From: Chlorobiaceae bacterium
GTDB taxonomy: Bacteria; Bacteroidota; Ignavibacteria; UBA10030; SZUA-254
DNA length: 37,463 nt
Reading direction: 5' to 3'
NCBI GenBank assembly: GCA_013824245.1
Contig: PNNN01000044.1
Location: 1 to 37,463 of the forward strand
Below the pieces are notes generated by a model. That model had not been told where the DNA came from and made no database searches. It saw nothing but the letters and a program-made list of their open reading frames with translations. The position numbers and the translations under genes are program-made. This document shows positions 10,801 to 18,761 of the stretch, one piece after another. Within the stretch, counting starts at the first letter, position 1. Every line of letters starts with the position of its first letter.

Positions 10801-13800
10801 CCGTTCGTTTACCAGACGGTGTTTCAGGAAATTATTATTGTTTAGTGCGGACTGATACCGGAAACGTTGTTAGTGACAGCGACATCCTGAATAATCTAGG
10901 CTATTCATCGTCGATGATATCCATCGTACTTTCACCACCACCAGATCTCCACATTGCATCCTTCGCCGCGCCGAGTGAGGGTCAATCGGGACAACCAATT
11001 ACAGTACGGTGGACAATCCAAAACAGTGGATCGGGACAAACGCTTGTTTCATCATGGAATGATGCGATCTATATCTCAAGTGATATCTATCTTGATCCTG
11101 CTGATACAAGACTTGCAACGAAATCACATAATGAAGGACTACTCGCCAGTCAATCGTATAGCGACAGTCTCGAAGTGGTTCTTCCGAATTACGCATCTGG
11201 TGATTTGTTCCTTCTGATACAGACCGACAGCAAGAACGAAGTGTTTGAGCAATCGGGTGAAGCCAACAATGTTCTCAGTCGACCTATCACTGTGAATATT
11301 GCGGCACCTTCCGATCTCATCATTTCAAACATCGTAGTTCCAGACAGCGCTATTGCAGGGGATGATGTAACAATCTCTTGGACAATTCGAAACCAAGGAG
11401 CGAATCCCGCCACAGGCTGGATCGATGATGTAGTATATCTCTCATCTGATCAATCGTGGGATGTTACCGATCCGGTTTTTGGAATTTATAGAAGAAACAT
11501 TAACCTCTCACCTGGTGCTTCTATGGAAGCGAGCATGAAAGCCAAGATCAATCGTACGTTCTTCTCAGATTCTGCAGGAAACCTCACCGGTCCGGTGCCG
11601 GGCTTCGCACCCGGAAATTACTACGCAATTGTACGAACAGACATCCGTAACTATATCCATGAGAACAACGAAAATAACAATGCCGGAACATCGACTGGAA
11701 CTACTCGTATTAATGTTCCTACACTTCAACTTGACATCCCAACAATAACGTCACTCACCGAAGGGGAACAAAAGTATTTCCGGGTAAACGTAATTGCCGG
11801 ACAAACTCTTAAGGTTACTCTCGATGGCAGTGCGCCGAGCGGCAGTCTTGAAATGTACGGACGGTTTGGCACGGTGCCAACACGGTCGCAGTTTGATGTT
11901 GCATATACAACAGCATTTTCTCCTGATCAGCAGATAACGATACCAGAAACGAACACTGGCACGTACTATATTCTGATCTTCGCTGATCGTATAGAAGGTT
12001 ATTCGATTGGTGCGACAATTCTTGCTCAGTCATTAACATTCGGTATCAGCTCCTTGTTACCGGCCCGAGGCGGTAATTCAGGCGATGTGACAATTATGGT
12101 TGAAGGCGCCCGTTTCGTAACCGGAAGCACGGTGAAGCTTATCGGTTCAGGTGGCGCACTACCACGGCTCATCAAGAGCACTTTCATCGACGCGTCACGG
12201 ATCGATGCGACGTTCGACTTGACAGACAATCTTCCTCTTGGCGCATATGATGTTGTTGTTCGACGTCCGGATAATTCAGAAGCCACACTTGCCGGCGGAT
12301 TTACATTGGAGCCGGGGAAAAATCTTACTGCAAACTTGGGCTTTGCGCCTCCAAGCGCAATCGCGCGAGGTGGATCTGGATTTTATTCTATCTCAGTTGA
12401 GAACACGACTAACATAGATCTCCCATTCATGACCGTCTACATCATCATCCCTTCAGGGCAGAGTTACAATGTCAACTCAAACAACATGCAAACTCTTAGT
12501 CAACTTCTCCCTGACACACTCGAGAACATTATACATCTTCAGAATCATTTTGATGAAGGACCATGGCGTTTCGTACCGCTAACTGCGAGAAATGTCCGCG
12601 TTGGTCAACGGTTAAACATTGCACTTCAGGTGAGCAATGTTCAGGGAGACGAATTTCCGATCCAGATCGCTGTTGACGCTATTGACCGAAAAGGATTTGT
12701 CGATGGACAACTTCTATATCTCGAATTATTCCGTCAGGCGCTCCTGAGAGACACGAGCGGTAAATTCGCTCCTGAATTCTACAACCTCGCGCAAACTCCG
12801 CAGACATTTATTAATACACTGATGCAAGTTTACGTTGACCTGGGAATTCTCACAGCATTAGATGTTTCACTTGTTACTTCTAAACAGCTTCAGGAAACCG
12901 TAGAAAAAGTCTCTCGTCTTCCGCTCGATCAGAAAAAGCTTGAAGCTGTGTTCAGACCAATGCTCACTTCGTGCGAGAACGAGTTGAATTGGCTTGAGCT
13001 TGGCGGAAGATTAGCCATCATCGCCATTGGATTGGTGACGGGTGCATTACTTGCACCGGTGGCTCTTGGTGTCGGGGCGGTTCTTGCAGTTATAAGCGGG
13101 CTTGGCTTGGGTCTGAATATCGGCGCGATCATCAATGACTCACCCGGACTAATGTCAAGAATATTCTGCGATGATCCCCGGACACCCACTCCCGTTGTCG
13201 CGTCGAAAGATCCAAACGACATTATGGGTCCTGCTGGTTATGGAGAAAAGAAATGGGTAGCCGTCACGCAGACGATGACCTATACGGTGCGATTTGAAAA
13301 TGATCCGAAACTCGCCACAGCACCTGCTCAAACCGTCAGCGTCAACATGGAAGTTGACAGCACGCTGGATGTTCGTTCATTCCGTCTTGGTAACTTTGGA
13401 TTTGGGAGTTTCACATTCAACGGTGCAGAGAACCGGTCGCATTATTCAAAGCGGTTGGATGTTCTTGACTCACTCAGTGTCTACGTTGATGTGAGCGCCG
13501 GAATCGATGTAGATAAGAATAAAGCATTCTGGATATTCAAATCGATCAACCCGGCAACCGGAGAACTTCCATCCAATCCTCTTTCCGGATTTCTTCCCGT
13601 CAACGATTCACTCCATCGGGGTGAGGGATTTTTAACATTCTCTGTCAAACCAAAATCAACTTCACGTACAGGTGACAGCGTACATGCGAAAGCGCGTATT
13701 GTCTTCGATGTCAACGATCCGATCGATACACCTCCCATATTCAATACAATCGATGCCGGCTTGCCGTACAGCAGCGTTCGCTTGCTGCCACCCATCACCA

Positions 13801-14366
13801 AAGATACAACATCCTTCCTTGTGCGATGGGTAGGCACAGACGATTCAACCGGATCTGGGCTAAAAAATTATTCGGTTTTCGTTTCTAAAAATGATAGTCC
13901 ATTCGTTCCGTGGCTATCCAACGTAACGGACACGATGGCAACGTTCACAGGTGAATCGGGAAATCAGTATGGCTTCTTCAGTTTATCGGCAGATAACGCA
14001 GGCAACATCGAGATCGTGAAGGCTTCAGCAGATGCGGTGACGTTGTTGACCGGAATCGATGAACTGCTTCAGATGATTCCATCCGTATTCAAACTTCATC
14101 AGAACTACCCGAATCCCTTCAACCCAGGCACAGGGATTCATTATGAACTCCCAAAGACTTCGCACGTAACGCTTACAGTCTTCAACGTGCTGGGGCAGAA
14201 AGTTGCAACAATTGTTGATGAAGTCCAGGAGATGGGCTACAAGACTGTGGAGTTCAGTGCCTCCCATCTGGCAAGTGGTGTGTACTTCTATCGGATGGAG
14301 GCGGTGAGTATAGCTGATCCGGGCAAAACGTTCACACAGGTAAAGAAGATGGTGCTGATGAAATAA
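7827..14366 (+). CDS. Secreted T9SS protein with ten CARDB repeats, PPC and IPT/TIG domains
   Basis: An N-terminal signal peptide ends near TVFAQ (residue 43). Ten CARDB-type beta-sandwich repeats follow (about 46-1297), each beginning PDL or a variant and ending near an N-E-x-N-N motif. Next come a PPC domain (about 1300-1395), an IPT/TIG domain (about 1403-1498), an unassigned region, a Gly/Ala-rich hydrophobic stretch (about 1725-1770), a region starting SKDPND, a fibronectin-like region, and a T9SS sorting domain with QNYPNPFNP (about 2085-2179). The protein is probably a surface adhesin or scaffold; no catalytic site was seen. The start is uncertain: ATG 7827 has AGGTG four bases upstream, whereas in-frame ATG 7872 has AGGAG at 7857-7861 and gives a more normal 29-residue signal peptide. 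Confidence 0.9.
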   Translation: MNFVKTKKIFRRSTRMTNYHVIFRKMWMMSTLIAFFFTGTVFAQLPDLTISNVSVPVSASSGEFITIKWTTSNIGSGSTVSGFLIDGIYLSSDQIFNQTTDTYIGAYIHSSPIAAGTSEEDSTVVIVPDSLDGNFYIFVYADAFSLETESNETNNFASSAVINISTNAPDLNMLRVDAPATGSSQHYIQVSYSVSNIGTKDITNQTWSDYIVLSTDTVYDNADDVFLGGVSLDTSLTIGDSYTRTSSVYLPSNLSGIYYIFVRTNAFDFLRELNANNNLGISAPISIDFKRPDLIVSLINRPNTVNAGDKLRFSYQITNIGDTSTNSQEWVDEIFLSSDSLAENDTLLTLRFHSTNLAPSQSLTVNDSVYLPFGLLKGNYHIVIVCDILNQINESNETNNTRISNPFLYGFSGPDLIVTQVQTPASAFSGQQIQINWIVKNNGTLATNAPQWYDRVYLSPSPVFDPLGVTTLGFFDNMSYLGPGESYSNTQNVTLPNGINGSYYIFVHSDAFAQITEVDESNNFMKNDTAMQVNLSASPDLIVSAFSKPSNAFSGDTIDISYTVKNAGDGSTNSAQWYDVLYFTQDTVLDMRTAKWLGWYQHDGALAPESSYTRMDRVVLPNAISGKYFFYLSTDNFNNVYEFTTESNNTRRDSIDVVLTPPPDLVVTNVSGPLSGNSGNRILVSWTVQNQGSNPPFESGWQDRFYISSSSTFYPESSSVLGTFTRYGILEPDSSYTKTDSVLIPDGLSGQYYIYAITDWKNEVFENLFEGNNVTRSVTSIQVQLSPWPDLDVTSMTTPSTAAAGQQVTINWNVTNSGIGTVTSPLWKDKVYISSSAVWDSASSTLLKDVPRNSPLLPSGNYSQSASVTLPVTISGTYYFYIITDAGNNVYEHTDEGNNIERSSEVFVQPYPPIDLRAGNIVIPSSGFSGISVSVQFTVQNIGAGKTLATKWDDAVYLSTDTILNPGVDSLLIVFRRMGALDVGESYTRDLTVRLPDGVSGNYYCLVRTDTGNVVSDSDILNNLGYSSSMISIVLSPPPDLHIASFAAPSEGQSGQPITVRWTIQNSGSGQTLVSSWNDAIYISSDIYLDPADTRLATKSHNEGLLASQSYSDSLEVVLPNYASGDLFLLIQTDSKNEVFEQSGEANNVLSRPITVNIAAPSDLIISNIVVPDSAIAGDDVTISWTIRNQGANPATGWIDDVVYLSSDQSWDVTDPVFGIYRRNINLSPGASMEASMKAKINRTFFSDSAGNLTGPVPGFAPGNYYAIVRTDIRNYIHENNENNNAGTSTGTTRINVPTLQLDIPTITSLTEGEQKYFRVNVIAGQTLKVTLDGSAPSGSLEMYGRFGTVPTRSQFDVAYTTAFSPDQQITIPETNTGTYYILIFADRIEGYSIGATILAQSLTFGISSLLPARGGNSGDVTIMVEGARFVTGSTVKLIGSGGALPRLIKSTFIDASRIDATFDLTDNLPLGAYDVVVRRPDNSEATLAGGFTLEPGKNLTANLGFAPPSAIARGGSGFYSISVENTTNIDLPFMTVYIIIPSGQSYNVNSNNMQTLSQLLPDTLENIIHLQNHFDEGPWRFVPLTARNVRVGQRLNIALQVSNVQGDEFPIQIAVDAIDRKGFVDGQLLYLELFRQALLRDTSGKFAPEFYNLAQTPQTFINTLMQVYVDLGILTALDVSLVTSKQLQETVEKVSRLPLDQKKLEAVFRPMLTSCENELNWLELGGRLAIIAIGLVTGALLAPVALGVGAVLAVISGLGLGLNIGAIINDSPGLMSRIFCDDPRTPTPVVASKDPNDIMGPAGYGEKKWVAVTQTMTYTVRFENDPKLATAPAQTVSVNMEVDSTLDVRSFRLGNFGFGSFTFNGAENRSHYSKRLDVLDSLSVYVDVSAGIDVDKNKAFWIFKSINPATGELPSNPLSGFLPVNDSLHRGEGFLTFSVKPKSTSRTGDSVHAKARIVFDVNDPIDTPPIFNTIDAGLPYSSVRLLPPITKDTTSFLVRWVGTDDSTGSGLKNYSVFVSKNDSPFVPWLSNVTDTMATFTGESGNQYGFFSLSADNAGNIEIVKASADAVTLLTGIDELLQMIPSVFKLHQNYPNPFNPGTGIHYELPKTSHVTLTVFNVLGQKVATIVDEVQEMGYKTVEFSASHLASGVYFYRMEAVSIADPGKTFTQVKKMVLMK
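7857..7874 (+). promoter_or_regulatory. Alternative ribosome binding site and start codon
   Basis: AGGAG at 7857-7861 precedes ATG 7872-7874 by ten bases, in frame with the long CARDB gene. Starting here removes a 15-residue basic extension and leaves a standard signal peptide (hydrophobic core STLIAFFFTGT, cleavage after VFA). Other genes here use GGAGG or AGGAG, so this start competes seriously with 7827. Confidence 0.45.
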
Positions 14367-14391
14367 AGACATTTGTCCACGAAACAGTTAC

Positions 14392-14427
14392 AGGTGGGGA
14401 TTAAAATGATTGGCTTAATCTCCACCT
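14392..14427 (+). terminator. Hairpin after the CARDB gene
   Basis: A 13-bp stem (14392-14404 with 14415-14427, one G-U pair) closes a 10-base loop, 25 bases after the stop codon. No T-run follows, so it may act as an mRNA-end stabiliser or a factor-dependent terminator rather than an intrinsic one. Confidence 0.55.
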
Positions 14428-14520
14428 TGCCAACAAAAGAAAGTCGATTTTAAAAACATGGCATTAATGAGGTAGAAGAAGCAAATAGTAGCTGCGTATC
14501 ATGAAGGAGCTAACTAAAAT

Positions 14521-14580
14521 GTTCTCTCGATACATCCCGTCCCGAATTAAATTATTCGGGACGGGATGTATCGAGAAAAC
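14521..14580. repeat. Long near-perfect palindrome between convergent genes
   Basis: A perfect 23-bp stem (14525-14547 with 14554-14576) closes a 6-base AT loop. Outside one mismatch, three more base pairs form. The core CCCGTCCCG/CGGGACGGG is much richer in GC than its surroundings and resembles the hairpin core at 25347-25378. It sits between the 3' ends of the CARDB gene and the MFS gene, so it could end transcription from both sides or be a REP-like repeat. Confidence 0.8.
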
Positions 14581-14602
14581 AAACTTATTGGTCAGCCCTT
14601 TT

Positions 14603-15838
14603 TTATTCTGACGCGTTCAAAATATTTATTGCATCCGATTCAGATTTGGGCTGATGCTTTATTTCAAAATAATAAAACCAAATGATTGCAGCACAGATTA
14701 AAAATAAAAAACTGTTAATGATAAAAACAGATTGAATTCCCCAATTGCCTGCAACCCATCCGCCAACAAGTGGTCCTATCATATTTCCGAAAACCGCTAA
14801 GCTCGATGCAATACCGATCATACCGCTTTTTCTGTTGTCGGGCGAGTGAAAATTTGTCATTGAATATAAAGCATGAAGAATTCCGCCGCGTACAAATCCC
14901 ATTCCCGCCCTTAGAAACATCAACGATAATAAATTCGGTACAATCATATGCAAGCTATAAGTGATGCCTGTACCTGTTAAAGCATAGATAATATTTTTTT
15001 TGAAACCGAAACGATCGTTCCGCCTGCCCCACCATGGCGAAGATATCACCATAAAGACACCTGATATTGCTATTGTCAATCCCGTTAATGTTGAGATATA
15101 TTTTGTAGTTGTTTTAAAACTTTCGATGAACAAAGCGAACAACGGCTCAATCATTAACGCCGCAATTTGAGATAGAACAATTACAACTGCAATCACGCGG
15201 AGATGTCTATTCTTGAACATGAATTTAACATTTTGCACCACTGATGATTTTATGTCGATATTTTCAGATTGTGGAACTTCACGAACATAACGAGCAATGA
15301 CAAATCCTCCGATGAAGCAGAGAAAAGCAGTGATGAAAAATATTTCGCGGTATCCCATTATATCGGCAAGAAAACCCCCGATTGCAGGTCCCAGCATTGT
15401 GCCGCCTGCCGTTGCCGATTGGAGTAAACCAAGTGCATATCCGATTCGTTCGCGAGGTGTAGACGATGATACAAGCGTGAGCGACGCCGCAATGAACCCG
15501 CTGATTGCCCCTTGAAGCATACGGAAAAATAATAGCTGGTAAACATCTTGAGAAAATCCGATCAACACTTGTGATATACCAAGTCCGATGATTGCCCTTA
15601 CTACCATTGCCTTTTTACCATACTTATCTCCAAGCGATCCCCAGATCGGGGTTGCGATAAACGCTGTGAAAAAAGGACCCGCGAAAACAAGTCCACTCCA
15701 CCTCGCAAGTTCAGTTTGGTCTGTTACGCCTAATTGTCTTATGTAGAAAGGGAGGAAAGGTACGACTAAATTCATACCGATCATTGCAAGGAATTGCGTC
15801 CCCCAAAGTATATATAAATTTTTTTTCCAGGGTTCCAT
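14603..15838 (-). CDS. MFS transporter, drug-efflux DHA1-like
   Basis: This 411-residue inner-membrane protein has the length and hydrophobic pattern of a 12-helix major facilitator. Motif A is visible between helices 2 and 3 (GSLGDKYGKKAMV) and a motif-C-like stretch occurs in helix 5 (MLGPAIGGFLAD), typical of proton-coupled drug antiporters of the TetA/MdtG type. The C-terminus is a short polar tail. Upstream of its ATG no clear Shine-Dalgarno is visible. It is divergent from the EamA-type transporter gene, with only about 80 bases between start codons, so the two may share a control region. The substrate cannot be told from sequence. Confidence 0.88.
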   Translation of the reverse strand: MEPWKKNLYILWGTQFLAMIGMNLVVPFLPFYIRQLGVTDQTELARWSGLVFAGPFFTAFIATPIWGSLGDKYGKKAMVVRAIIGLGISQVLIGFSQDVYQLLFFRMLQGAISGFIAASLTLVSSSTPRERIGYALGLLQSATAGGTMLGPAIGGFLADIMGYREIFFITAFLCFIGGFVIARYVREVPQSENIDIKSSVVQNVKFMFKNRHLRVIAVVIVLSQIAALMIEPLFALFIESFKTTTKYISTLTGLTIAISGVFMVISSPWWGRRNDRFGFKKNIIYALTGTGITYSLHMIVPNLLSLMFLRAGMGFVRGGILHALYSMTNFHSPDNRKSGMIGIASSLAVFGNMIGPLVGGWVAGNWGIQSVFIINSFLFLICAAIIWFYYFEIKHQPKSESDAINILNASE

Positions 15839-15863
15839 CTTTGAAAAGAAAGATACGAAAAAG

Positions 15864-15892
15864 TTGACTTAAAAGCTTACTCGATATAGCTT
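15864..15892 (+). promoter_or_regulatory. Weak sigma70-like promoter in the divergent gap
   Basis: TTGACT (15864-15869) and TAGCTT (15887-15892) are 17 bases apart. The -10 box is poor, so this is a tentative promoter for the EamA transporter gene, with a leader of about 20 bases to ATG 15919. Confidence 0.3.
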
Positions 15893-15918
15893 TGAGAAAT
15901 ATTCCTTATATTAAATCT

Positions 15919-16779
15919 ATGTTTATTTATTTCGTGCTGATATTTCAACAACTCATTGCCAGCGGTACTCATATTATTGCCAAGGTTGTTGTAAAAGATA
16001 TCGATCCTGTATCTCTCACGATGTTGAGATCTGGTATCGCGGCTATCGCACTTCTCCTGATAATGTATATTCGCAGGATCAAACTCCAATTTGAGAGAGC
16101 CGATTGGAAAAAGATAATATTTCTGAGCACGTTAGCAATACCGATAAATCAATTTTTATTTTTATACGCAATAAAATATACAACTCCGGCAAATGCCGCT
16201 CTTCTTTATGCTACTACTCCTGCAATGGTTTTAGTTCTTTCTATTATATTAGGTCGTGAAAAAGCGATTCTTAAAAGGATGATCGGTATTGGAATTGCGT
16301 TCGTTGGGGTTCTGATTGTAATTTTCGAGAAGGGGGTTGATGTTCATGCCGATTATACGATTGCAAATGTTGTCATCTTTGTTGCAGTTATCGCGTGGGC
16401 TTTATATACTATCCAAGGGAAAGAGATGATACTGAAGTATGGCGCCCTCAAAACAAGTTCATCAACAATGGTGATAGGTACAATTTTATATTTACCGATA
16501 GGAGCATGGAACACCATAAATTTTTCTTATCAATCTCTAACCATCTATCATTGGCTAGGATTATTATATTTAGCAATCATGACATCTATTTTCGCTTACG
16601 TTCTTTGGTACTACGCTTTAAGTCGGATAGAAGCTACAAGAGTTACAATTTTCATGAACTTACAGCCGGTACTTACAACATTGCTTTCTGTTTTATTGTT
16701 AGGGCAATCGATAACGGTGGCGTTCGTTATTGGTGGTGTAATAGCATTGAGTGGTGTGATTATAGCGCAAGGGAAATGA
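15919..16779 (+). CDS. EamA/DMT-family transporter
   Basis: The 286-residue protein has about ten hydrophobic segments in two homologous halves, the pattern of drug/metabolite transporters (EamA; RhaT/YdcZ-like exporters). Typical family stretches include the early helix with FLYAIKYTTPANAALLYATT and the late helix with AYVLWYYALSRIEATR, which match the conserved ends of each EamA repeat. I chose ATG 15919 because the first membrane helix begins there. An in-frame TTG at 15892 would add nine residues; neither start has an obvious Shine-Dalgarno. It is divergent from the MFS gene and followed by a tRNA-Ser locus. The substrate is unknown. Confidence 0.85.
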   Translation: MFIYFVLIFQQLIASGTHIIAKVVVKDIDPVSLTMLRSGIAAIALLLIMYIRRIKLQFERADWKKIIFLSTLAIPINQFLFLYAIKYTTPANAALLYATTPAMVLVLSIILGREKAILKRMIGIGIAFVGVLIVIFEKGVDVHADYTIANVVIFVAVIAWALYTIQGKEMILKYGALKTSSSTMVIGTILYLPIGAWNTINFSYQSLTIYHWLGLLYLAIMTSIFAYVLWYYALSRIEATRVTIFMNLQPVLTTLLSVLLLGQSITVAFVIGGVIALSGVIIAQGK

Positions 16780-16801
16780 AGGCAAGGGAAATGAGCGATG
16801 C

Positions 16802-16830
16802 TTGCTTTCGGTTTCCCTTTTCAATATATT
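16802..16830 (+). promoter_or_regulatory. Promoter candidate for the tRNA-Ser locus
   Basis: TTGCTT (16802-16807) and TATATT (16825-16830) are 17 bases apart. The predicted start near 16837 lies about 36 bases before the broken tRNA copy and about 165 before the intact tRNA-Ser, so one transcript would cover both. Confidence 0.4.
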
Positions 16831-16872
16831 TAACACGGTTATTTTCGATGTTCGAGATTCGATATTCGATAT

Positions 16873-16988
16873 TTGGAGAGCTGGCAGAACGGTCCCGTTC
16901 CGACAATGGTCGGAACGAGGATTCACGTCCCGTCTACGACGGAACGGAACTATTGCATCCCGCTCTTCAAGCGGGACGTCCGCAAGTA
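16873..16988 (+). pseudogene. Broken partial copy of tRNA-Ser with a 57-base insert
   Basis: Bases 16873-16892 are identical to 17001-17020, the 5' acceptor and D-arm part of the intact tRNA-Ser. The next 57 bases (16893-16949) have no counterpart. Similarity then resumes: CTATTGCA (16950-16957) matches 17021-17028, and CGTCCGCAAG of the variable arm recurs. In place of the anticodon arm is a GC-rich hairpin (16958-16976). The T-arm and 3' acceptor are missing, so it cannot make a tRNA. The hexamer GAACGG sits at the left edge of the insert (16887-16892) and near its right edge (16942-16947), like a small target duplication. Confidence 0.75.
16893..16949. repeat. 57-base palindromic insert in the tRNA-Ser relic
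   Basis: The insert holds two adjacent hairpins. One is an 8-bp stem CGTTCCGA/TCGGAACG (16896-16903 with 16910-16917). The other is CGTCCCGT with ACGGAACG (16926-16933 with 16939-16946, one mismatch). Its GC content stands out from the AT-rich flanks. It resembles the other GC-rich palindromes of this window and may be a REP- or MITE-like unit. Confidence 0.6.
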
Positions 16989-17002
16989 AAGTTTTGAATA
17001 TT

Positions 17003-17085
<83 letters not shown>

Positions 17086-17088
<3 letters not shown>

Positions 17089-17123
17089 AACTACGTTCCG
17101 CAAAAGAGCGGAACTTCGTTTGG
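17086..17123. repeat. Hairpin overlapping the 3' end of tRNA-Ser
   Basis: CCAAAC (17086-17091) pairs with GTTTGG (17118-17123), then after a 3x3 internal loop GTTCCGC (17095-17101) pairs with GCGGAAC (17108-17114). The CCA of the tRNA forms part of the outer stem. It could guide 3' trimming or end transcription, though no T-run follows directly. The core belongs to the GTYCCGC-type palindromes seen elsewhere in the window. Confidence 0.6.
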
Positions 17124-17200
17124 CAAGCAAAACTGCTTTCTACGATAGGCAGATATTTTTTTGAGAAGATAAAATGTTATTTGTAAATCTTTAGGAGTGG

Positions 17201-18430
17201 ATGAATTTACTATGCAACTGTCTAATTGACTTTATGAAAGAAGATACGCAGAAACAATTGTCTGAAAAGATTCTTGAAGAACTTGCCGATAAGATCAAGC
17301 ATAACCAACAGTTAAGGCAAAAACTTGAACCTTTTAACGATCTCCCGATTGAAAAAGTTGTTGATGCAATCATCGATCAGTTCAACTATCTCTTGTCCGG
17401 TGAACTGCGTGATCTCATAATTAAGTTGATTGAGAACGAAGTTGAATCTGAAAAGGAAATAAAATTAGAAGAAATTCCTCTACCTGAAAGAACGGCTGAC
17501 CTAATTCCAGAGGTTGAAACACCAATAATTGAAGAGAAAATACCGGAACCGGTAGCGTCAGAAATTACAAATGAATCGATTATGGAACGTTATGGCACAA
17601 AAGAACATTTTCCAACTGAACCTTTAGATATCGAGTTCAAAGCTTCAGATTGGTTTTATCTGCTCGGATTTTGCTACGCGCCAGATAGCACCGGACACGG
17701 AATTCCAACTAAAAAATTAACACTGAATGGGGTCGATGGGACGAGCAAAATCATTCTTTTAGACTACGGAGACGTTCGATTTTTTATCCATCAACTGGAA
17801 TCATCCGGTTACTCGAAGGACAATTCGGGTAAATTAAATTTGACTCCGAAATCTTCGGTTCAATTGAAATACGAACATGAAAAAACGATTAATATTCTCC
17901 GTTCCGAAGAAGTTTTGGTTGCCTTTCCATTTTGGACTGTAATGCAGAATAAAGAAACTATTACTAAGCAAATAGAAGATAAATACGTTGATATTCTCCG
18001 CTCATTAATAGACGTTCACGACGCGGTTGAATGGGATATTGATGTATTTGCATTCGATCAACATTTAATAGAAATGCCGGTTATTACGAGCGCTGGAAAA
18101 GATAGAGTAAGCACTCGTGAATCGAGGCATCCGGTAAGCAAAGTGCGGGATGCAAAAGTGCTTGATAAGTTGCTGTTCAAAGAGAAAAGTTTGGCGCAGG
18201 AAATTCACAGTCAATTACTTCTGCATGCAACCAAATCAAAGATCGATTTTATGATTCGTTTGGATAATGCTTTTATGGATGATTGGAAATCGATTCTTTC
18301 ATCTCGATATACTGTTGGAAAAGATAAGCGCAAGAATTTTTTCAAATCTGTGCGAAGTATACAGCAAGAGTACGAACAGTATAAACTCATGCTTCGTGTT
18401 ACAAGTCCGAATGTTAGAATCACTTTTTAA
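17201..18430 (+). CDS. Uncharacterised protein, possibly GvpL/GvpF-like in its second half
   Basis: The 409-residue protein has no signal peptide or membrane helix, so it is probably cytoplasmic. The first 130 residues are charged and likely helical, with an acidic, proline-containing linker around residues 90-130. The region around residues 235-290, with PFWTVMQNKETITKQIEDKY and then EWDIDVFAF, resembles the GvpL/GvpF pattern in which a phenylalanine-rich strand precedes a helix and an EW-x-V-x-V strand. That match is from memory and moderate at best; no other gas-vesicle gene is nearby. The start has AGGAG at 17193-17197, only three bases from ATG 17201; an in-frame ATG at 17234 lacks a site. 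It stands alone between two tRNA genes. Confidence 0.72.
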   Translation: MNLLCNCLIDFMKEDTQKQLSEKILEELADKIKHNQQLRQKLEPFNDLPIEKVVDAIIDQFNYLLSGELRDLIIKLIENEVESEKEIKLEEIPLPERTADLIPEVETPIIEEKIPEPVASEITNESIMERYGTKEHFPTEPLDIEFKASDWFYLLGFCYAPDSTGHGIPTKKLTLNGVDGTSKIILLDYGDVRFFIHQLESSGYSKDNSGKLNLTPKSSVQLKYEHEKTINILRSEEVLVAFPFWTVMQNKETITKQIEDKYVDILRSLIDVHDAVEWDIDVFAFDQHLIEMPVITSAGKDRVSTRESRHPVSKVRDAKVLDKLLFKEKSLAQEIHSQLLLHATKSKIDFMIRLDNAFMDDWKSILSSRYTVGKDKRKNFFKSVRSIQQEYEQYKLMLRVTSPNVRITF

Positions 18431-18473
18431 CAGCAATAACCTTCCATATCGGTTAACTTTTCTTATCCGAATA

Positions 18474-18502
18474 TTGGATTTAAAAAAATATTTTTATATA
18501 TT
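18474..18502 (+). promoter_or_regulatory. Promoter of tRNA-Asp
   Basis: TTGGAT (18474-18479) and TATATT (18497-18502) are 17 bases apart. The predicted start lies about eight bases before the tRNA, as is usual for tRNA promoters. Confidence 0.5.
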
Positions 18503-18516
18503 TGTAACGCAATAAT

Positions 18517-18591
18517 GGGGTCGTAGTTCAGTTTGGTTAGAACGTCTGCCTGTCACGCAGAAGGTCGCGAGTTCGAGTCTCGTCGGCCCCG
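18517..18591 (+). tRNA. tRNA-Asp(GUC)
   Basis: The acceptor GGGGTCG pairs with CGGCCCC (18584-18590, one G-U), with discriminator G18591. The anticodon loop CTGTCAC (18550-18556) sits on a 5-bp stem and gives GTC at 18552-18554. The T-arm has TTCGAGT. No CCA is encoded, unlike the neighbouring tRNA-Ser. Confidence 0.96.
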
Positions 18592-18697
18592 CAAAAAATG
18601 GGAGATAATGATTTATCCATACCATATTTATTCTTAAAATAGATTCACAAAAATATTATAGAGAATTAGTCAAAGAATATCCGCAAGGTCTCGTTTA

Positions 18698-18728
18698 TCC
18701 GCCGAAGTCCCGACGGGACGCAGGCGGA
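18698..18728. repeat. Nested GC-rich palindrome
   Basis: TCCGCC (18698-18703) pairs with GGCGGA (18723-18728), and inside it GTCCC (18707-18711) pairs with GGGAC (18715-18719). It lies in an AT-rich gene graveyard and resembles the palindromes near tRNA-Ser and at 14521 and 25347. Confidence 0.55.
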
Positions 18729-18761
18729 ACGGTCCCTGCAAAAAAAGGAGGAAGCAGTAAG

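Noticed and set aside
9523-11217. Series of 80-110 codon ORFs in a second frame of the CARDB gene
   Set aside because: They recur with the repeat period and are shadows of the CARDB repeats.
13481-13837. 118-codon minus-strand ORF
   Set aside because: It is inside the CARDB gene with no independent support.
16395-16997. 200-codon plus-strand ORF over the EamA gene and tRNA relic
   Set aside because: It runs in another frame of a clear transporter gene and then through tRNA-derived sequence.
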